Of a stretch of DNA of 24,305 bases, positions 19,845 to 24,305 are shown one piece after another. A program made the translations under genes and the position numbers. How positions within the stretch are numbered: the first letter of the stretch is position 1; each line of letters opens with the position of its first letter. The notes under the pieces were generated by a model. It did no database searches and was not told the DNA's origin. It worked only from the letters and a program-made list of their open reading frames with translations. Source of the DNA: a virus. The stretch spans positions 1 through 24,305 of the IMG/VR virus record IMGVR_UViG_3300044613_002467; one strand, given 5' to 3'.

Positions 19845-22502
19845 TTATCTCCTTCTTCTAGGTGCAGTAGCAATAATTACCTGACCAGCAATAATTGTTA
19901 CTACCACAATATCTTCTGCTTTTTCACGTTCTGGTATAGACATATCAGCACCTATATTAAGTAGGGCTTTACCCAACTCACATTTTTGCTCTTCTGTCAA
20001 ACCTTCAATTGCTTCATCTGGATTAAAACAAGTAGCAACTGCACCCAACAATGCTGCTGGATTTTCTAAAACTAATAGGGCTGATGCTACCTCTGCCTCA
20101 ATAACTACGGGATTACCATTAGCGTCTTCTCTTACCTCTACTGGTATTGTTGGTGGAAGATCACGATATTCAAGTCCCGCTGCCTGTATGGCTGCTGCTT
20201 CAACTGGTGCACCTTCTGCTGAAGTCACCAATACATCTGCAACCAAATCTTTTTCTGCCAAAGTAAATTTTCCATCTTCAGACAATGTTTCCGATAGATT
20301 AATAACTTCTGCTGTTGTTATTTCTCCATCTGAAGATAACATTTCTGTAATAAATTCTGCCTCTGATTCGGTTAATCCACCCTCAGATAATGTAGATGAA
20401 ACTTCTGCAGCAACTTCTTTAGATATTTCTCCACCTTCAGCAATTGTTTCTAAAACTTCTGCAACTTCAGATGCATCTAAACCACTATCTGAAACTAAAT
20501 CACTAACGATATCTTTTACTTCTTCTGCAGATAAGGTATCATTATCTTGTGTTATTTCTTCAAAAAAATCCTGATTTTCTTCAAGAATATTTTCTAGTTC
20601 ATCGTTGGATGAAGGCTCATCAGATTCAGGTGTATCCGTTTCGGGAGATTCAGGCTCTTCGGAAGGCACTTCTTCAACAGGAATATCCTCAACAGGAACA
20701 TCCTCAACAGGAACTTCTTCAACTGGAATTTCCTCAACAGGAATCTCTTCAACAGGAACATCTTCTATCACTGTATTATCCTCTTCAGTTGGAATGGTCT
20801 CGTCTGGTACAGTTTGTTGAGGAATATCAGGCACAGAAATAAAAACTGGTTGTGATGGAGCAACAACAACTGGTTCTGGTGCGGGTATAGAAACAATAAC
20901 TTCTGCGTATTCACTTACAGGTCCAGACCAGTTAGCAACTCTAATAGAATATGTAGCACCTTCTGTTAAACCAGTCAACTCAATAGATTCTGGAGCGCCA
21001 TCTGTATTATAGGTGCCACCTTCATATGGGTTTGCTGCATTTGGATCTTCAGTTACTACTTGATAAAACCAAGTATTTGCTGCATACCCAGTTGGAAGTT
21101 CTGGCGCTATAGTAACGGTAGTACCCTGAACAACTGTTTCTGAAATTACTGGAGCAGGAGTAGGAATGTGAGTGCTAATTGCTGTAGTTAGTTCTTGAGC
21201 ATTTGTATTTAATTGTGTTTGTAAATTTGTTTTAGTAGATACCGCTGCATTTAATGTATTAGTTAATGAAGTAGTATCAATAGCATTTATTGCTGATGTG
21301 TTTGTGGTATTTTGAGCAACTACTGGTGTAAGGCTTGAATTTAATTGGACAATAGTTGCATTTGCTGCATCTACTGCTGCCTGTACTGTTGATGTATTTG
21401 GATCTACATACGGGGTAAATTCTGCACCTTGACTTACCTGCCCAGCAAATCCTGAACCTACATTTGTATCCTCAATAAGAGTGATGGCTCCATTAGTTGT
21501 TTCTCTATAATTAAATCTTGCTTGATTTGGTATTGGACCTACAGCGGTTACATTTGCTATCCATGCTCCATCGTTTGGATTAACATCAGCATTAAATCTA
21601 ATTTGTACCATTTGTGTAGAGGCATCTTGTTGAGGATATGGTCTTAAGTCCCAAGCAATATCTAAACTTGTTCCAGTAGTTGAATATGTAATTCCTGTTC
21701 CTGTACTCCAAGTAGTCCAGTCCCATCCAGCAATAGATACTGAGGGGGCATCTGGAGTTTGGTAGTAGACCCATCCTTGATCTACACCAAATGTTATTGT
21801 TGCATTTGATCCAACATAAACATCATTATATAAAATTCCACCCATCTGCATTCCAAAAGGAAGATTCATTCTTACTCCAGCATCATCTACGCCAGCCAAA
21901 ACATTTGTGGTTGTTCCAATAGTTGCTTGAAGATTATTAACTGCTGTTTGGGCATTATCAATAGCAATGTTTGCTTGAGTTAACTCTGTTTGAGCAGTTG
22001 TTCGTGCTGTTACTGCTTCAGTTTTTGCTGCAATAGCCTCAGATATTTGAACCTGTGCTGTTGATGTGTCAATGTTATTTATAGAAGTTTGGGCTGTAAC
22101 AATAGTATCTTTAGCATCTTGAACTACCTGCGAACTTTGATCTACTTGTGTAACAGATAAGTCTATAGCACTAATTGTGGCTGTGGCTGTGTCTACTAAG
22201 GCTACGCTTGATTGTGCTACTACTACTGTGGCTGTTACTGTATCTACCGCTGCTTGAGCCTCTAGCCTTTCAGCAACTGCTACTGCTATGGTAGCGGTGG
22301 CTGTGTCTGTGGCTGCAATTGCCTGTTGAACCTCTGTAGTAGCCGTTGCAAGGGCTGTATTGACTGCTTCCTGGGCAGGACTAACCACTACCTGTTCTTG
22401 GTTATCATTAGCATAAGCCTCGTTAGGAGCCATAACACCAAAAATTGTTAGGCATAATCCCACCCCAAAGGCTAATATTAGTCTTCGTTTGAGATTTGTC
22501 AA
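19845..22502 (-). CDS. large multidomain surface protein (885 aa)
   Basis: TTG start at 22502 (AGGAGA eleven bases upstream; no ATG or GTG before the signal peptide). Residues 1-31 form a signal peptide (KRR, hydrophobic core, AYA). Residues 40-195 are an Ala/Thr-rich coiled coil; 205-345 a beta domain with LPFGMQMGGILYNDVYVG and a S-N-A-T-I-T-F-G turn typical of adhesins; 370-445 coiled coil; about 450-540 a fibronectin type III-like domain; 582-616 seven VPVEE-like pentads; 657-764 six tandem 18-residue repeats; 864-880 a C-terminal membrane helix with RRRR. There is no LPxTG. It should be held in the membrane with the long body outside. Confidence 0.8.
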   Translation of the reverse strand: MTNLKRRLILAFGVGLCLTIFGVMAPNEAYANDNQEQVVVSPAQEAVNTALATATTEVQQAIAATDTATATIAVAVAERLEAQAAVDTVTATVVVAQSSVALVDTATATISAIDLSVTQVDQSSQVVQDAKDTIVTAQTSINNIDTSTAQVQISEAIAAKTEAVTARTTAQTELTQANIAIDNAQTAVNNLQATIGTTTNVLAGVDDAGVRMNLPFGMQMGGILYNDVYVGSNATITFGVDQGWVYYQTPDAPSVSIAGWDWTTWSTGTGITYSTTGTSLDIAWDLRPYPQQDASTQMVQIRFNADVNPNDGAWIANVTAVGPIPNQARFNYRETTNGAITLIEDTNVGSGFAGQVSQGAEFTPYVDPNTSTVQAAVDAANATIVQLNSSLTPVVAQNTTNTSAINAIDTTSLTNTLNAAVSTKTNLQTQLNTNAQELTTAISTHIPTPAPVISETVVQGTTVTIAPELPTGYAANTWFYQVVTEDPNAANPYEGGTYNTDGAPESIELTGLTEGATYSIRVANWSGPVSEYAEVIVSIPAPEPVVVAPSQPVFISVPDIPQQTVPDETIPTEEDNTVIEDVPVEEIPVEEIPVEEVPVEDVPVEDIPVEEVPSEEPESPETDTPESDEPSSNDELENILEENQDFFEEITQDNDTLSAEEVKDIVSDLVSDSGLDASEVAEVLETIAEGGEISKEVAAEVSSTLSEGGLTESEAEFITEMLSSDGEITTAEVINLSETLSEDGKFTLAEKDLVADVLVTSAEGAPVEAAAIQAAGLEYRDLPPTIPVEVREDANGNPVVIEAEVASALLVLENPAALLGAVATCFNPDEAIEGLTEEQKCELGKALLNIGADMSIPEREKAEDIVVVTIIAGQVIIATAPRRRR
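20211..20534 (-). repeat. six 18-residue helical repeats within the 885-aa protein
   Basis: Residues 657-764. Each unit fits hydrophobic-[ST]-x2-E-x3-[IVL]-x3-L-x2-[DE]-G-x, for example ITTAEVINLSETLSEDGK and LTESEAEFITEMLSSDGE. Unit lengths are 18, 18, 17, 18, 18 and 19. DNA is well diverged, so this is protein-level repetition. A DG turn followed by a T-x-x-E helix resembles half of an EF-hand but lacks the full calcium-ligand set. Confidence 0.7.
20656..20760. repeat. 15-bp tandem repeat (seven units) in a coding region
   Basis: Seven head-to-tail 15-base units with plus-strand core TCYTCAACAGGAAYN; the one at 20656-20670 is diverged. On the minus strand each unit encodes a pentad of the kind [VI]PVE[ED] at residues 582-616. 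The near identity of units at DNA level suggests slippage and possible length variation. Confidence 0.9.
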
Positions 22503-22523
22503 TTGAGTGGTGGTCTCCTATGT

Positions 22524-22547
22524 GTAATTATATAAGTAATTATACCA
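22524..22547 (-). promoter_or_regulatory. tandem -10 boxes before the 885-aa gene
   Basis: GTAATTATA occurs twice on the plus strand (22524-22532 and 22536-22544), giving two TATAAT boxes on the minus strand, 12 bases apart. The first has the extended form TGG-TATAAT. They predict starts near 22532 and 22520, upstream of the ribosome-binding site at 22514-22519. No -35 is clear because the upstream terminator occupies that region. Confidence 0.45.
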
Positions 22548-22554
22548 TTTTATG

Positions 22555-22590
22555 CAAACAAAAAAGGGAGCCAAATTAATGACTCCCTTA
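22555..22590 (-). terminator. Rho-independent terminator after S-layer-like gene
   Basis: AAGGGAG (minus) pairs with CTCCCTT (22564-22570 with 22583-22589), 12-base loop, followed by TTTTTTGTTT. It lies 15 bases after the stop of the 560-residue gene and isolates it from the next promoter. Confidence 0.85.
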
Positions 22591-22604
22591 GTTGTTGGAT
22601 TAGT

Positions 22605-24287
22605 TTACTTCTTTAGAAGTGCAACCTTTGCCTTTGGATTCTTCTTGTTCCACTTTGTAGCAAGTGTGTTGTACTGTTTTACAAAAGCAGCACGATCAGC
22701 AATTGCTTTAGCCTTTTCAGCAGCAAGTTCTGCTTTAAGACTATCAAAGATTCCCTGCATTGCGGTAATCTGTGCAACCAATGTTGCAAGAGTAGCATTT
22801 GTGCTAGATGAAGAATTTGATACCTTTGCTGTTGCAGATACTGCTACCTGACCAGCAAGTGGCAATGATGTTCCACCTGTTGCAGAAATTGTTACAGTGT
22901 TTTCTGTCAATGGCATAAATACCTTGTATGACTTTACTGTTTCTGTATCAGTTGTAACTGATGTTGCTGTAAGAGCATCTGAACCTGAACCAAATGCATA
23001 AGTAGAAGAAATTCCACCTGTAGCAAATAGTGCTGAGTGTGTCTTTCCAGATACTGGAAGACCTGCTGCATCAAGAACTTGTACCTTGATAGTTGCTGCT
23101 TCACCTGGAAGATATGTTTCCTTATCAAATGTCAACTTAACAGTTGCTGCTGCTGCTTCTACACGAGTAGATACTGGAGCAGAAATAATTGTTCCTGTTG
23201 CATTTCTAATTGTAATTGCAGCACCACCAGCCTTAACGCCAGTAATTGTAAATAGTGCTTCACCATTTGAAATTGCTACTGCTGTACCTGAATCAGATAC
23301 TACAGACAAGTCTGATGAATTAGCATAAAGTGTTCCAGCACCAACGGTCACGCCTGATGCATCCTTAGCAACTGCCTTTACAGTGGTTGCGTTTGAACCA
23401 ACTGAAATAACAGACTTAACTGGAGTTGCCACGATTGTAGCGATGTCTCCGTAGAATGTTACAGTCTCTGTTGCAAGAACTGTGCCTGTAAGTGTTGTAA
23501 TAGTGATTGTTCCAACTCCTGCTGTACCGTCAGCAAAAACACCAATGTAGTTGCCTGATGGTATTACAAGAGAACGACCTGCTGATCCAATTGTTGTAGC
23601 ATTTGTGCCATAACCAACAAGACCTGAACCAGTTACTGTAGCAAGAAGTGATTCTGATGTTCCTCTACCTGCTGCATTTTTCTGTGAAAGAACAATTACC
23701 GCTGCTGCATCTGACGATGCTACCTTTGGAGCAAACACTGAATCATCTGCTGTAGCAGTAATTACTTCGCCTCTATTAAGGATTGAAGTTGTTGTTGATG
23801 CTGAAGGAGTTGTATCTCCTGCACCAACTGTTACTGTCCAAGTTACAGAGGGACCACTTGATGGGCGTGTTGTAAGAATTGTTGCAACATATGTTCCAGC
23901 AACTGTTGGAGCAGCCAAAGTAACTGTAAACTTTGCTGTTACATAACCTGCTGTGTTAATTGTTGAGTTAACATTTGCAGTCAAACTATCTCCTGCAATT
24001 ACTACTGTTGCTGTATTTGTTTCAAGCAGTGTGAGTGTTGCAGACTTATTAGCCGTAGATGGCTGTGTAAACATAGCGGATAAAACTGTTGCTGTATCTG
24101 CTGATGTTTCTGAAATATATGACAATGAAACTACTGCTGTTGCAGTCTCACCTACGATAATTGAATCTGTAGCAGAATCAATTGTCAAGGTTGGTGCAAT
24201 GACAGCAGCATTTGTCGGAAGTGCTGACATGACGCCAAAGGACATGGCTGCAGCGAGTCCTAGGGCAATTTTCTTAAATGAATTCAT
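22605..24287 (-). CDS. secreted S-layer-like protein (560 aa)
   Basis: Signal peptide KKIALGLAAAMSFGVMSALP with a TNA/AV cleavage near residue 28. The mature chain is rich in Thr, Ala, Val and Ser, nearly free of Cys, with beta-strand-rich segments and Ig-like spacing (for example YLPGEAATIKVQVLDAAGLP, typical of bacterial Ig-like/adhesin domains). The last 69 residues form a Ser/Asn linker, a coiled coil (AQITAMQGIFDSLKAELAAE) and a basic tail (KKNPKAKVALLKK). This is typical of S-layer or surface-array proteins of bacteria. AAGGAG precedes the ATG. A terminator ends the transcript. Its presence in a phage is unusual: it might mimic or replace a host surface protein. Confidence 0.75.
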   Translation of the reverse strand: MNSFKKIALGLAAAMSFGVMSALPTNAAVIAPTLTIDSATDSIIVGETATAVVSLSYISETSADTATVLSAMFTQPSTANKSATLTLLETNTATVVIAGDSLTANVNSTINTAGYVTAKFTVTLAAPTVAGTYVATILTTRPSSGPSVTWTVTVGAGDTTPSASTTTSILNRGEVITATADDSVFAPKVASSDAAAVIVLSQKNAAGRGTSESLLATVTGSGLVGYGTNATTIGSAGRSLVIPSGNYIGVFADGTAGVGTITITTLTGTVLATETVTFYGDIATIVATPVKSVISVGSNATTVKAVAKDASGVTVGAGTLYANSSDLSVVSDSGTAVAISNGEALFTITGVKAGGAAITIRNATGTIISAPVSTRVEAAAATVKLTFDKETYLPGEAATIKVQVLDAAGLPVSGKTHSALFATGGISSTYAFGSGSDALTATSVTTDTETVKSYKVFMPLTENTVTISATGGTSLPLAGQVAVSATAKVSNSSSSTNATLATLVAQITAMQGIFDSLKAELAAEKAKAIADRAAFVKQYNTLATKWNKKNPKAKVALLKK

Positions 24288-24305
24288 TATTCTCCTTGTT
24301 ATTTT

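Noticed and set aside
20656-20760. CRISPR-like array
   Set aside because: Units are contiguous 15-mers without spacers, in frame with a coding region.
20188-20842. Plus-strand ORFs rich in Ser/Thr or Gln/Glu over the repeat region
   Set aside because: They come from reading the 15-bp repeats and the helical-repeat region of the 885-residue gene on the opposite strand; no ribosome-binding sites.

Overview
The window looks like part of a tailed-phage genome (Caudoviricetes) whose host is an actinobacterium. The phage character comes from tightly packed, mostly overlapping small genes, a CHAP endolysin beside a two-helix holin candidate, phage-type orphan genes and a set of tRNA genes. The host signal comes from a WhiB-type regulator, a DUF7455-type zinc protein, an Ntn-hydrolase resembling a proteasome subunit, and several promoters whose predicted start falls at the ATG (leaderless mRNA is common in Actinobacteria). 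The DNA is AT-rich by eye, which points to a low-GC host such as the freshwater Nanopelagicales (acI); that last step is inference. No capsid, portal, terminase or polymerase gene is visible, so this is only one segment of the genome.

Left arm, plus strand (1-6827): a tRNA-Lys cut by the window edge, then one run of ten genes, mostly overlapping. It starts with three small or unknown phage genes and continues as a sugar-coat cassette: a CgeB-like glycosyltransferase, an NAD-dependent sugar epimerase, an FkbM-type methyltransferase, a second SAM methyltransferase, an exostosin-like glycosyltransferase, a GT-A type glycosyltransferase and a GT4-type glycosyltransferase. A Stealth-like sugar-phosphate transferase on the opposite strand (6811-7503) overlaps the last one tail to tail. 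Together they could build or alter a glycan on virion or host.

Middle, minus strand (7568-16157): a holin-like protein, an XapX membrane protein, a pyrimidine-dimer glycosylase-like protein, tiny membrane and zinc proteins, a DUF6065-like protein, a DUF2061 membrane protein next to a fused APS kinase-like/nucleotidyltransferase enzyme, WhiB, a block of unknown phage proteins, thioredoxin, thermonuclease, DUF7455 and FmdB zinc proteins, and a SAM methyltransferase.

Right arm, minus strand (16213-24287): Hsp20, tRNA-Thr/Glu/Gly, a secreted protein, a proteasome-like protein, endolysin plus holin candidate, a lipoprotein, a small membrane protein and two large exported proteins: an 885-residue multidomain surface protein with two kinds of internal repeat and a 560-residue S-layer-like protein. 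Five exported or lipid-anchored products close to the lysis genes suggest that this phage rebuilds the host surface during infection.

Seven genes were found by reading the sequence directly (starting at 89+, 9005-, 9133-, 12486-, 12996-, 19842- and the short leader ORF at 16661-). Several starts were moved inward to the ATG that has a ribosome-binding site or the ATGA/TAATG overlap.
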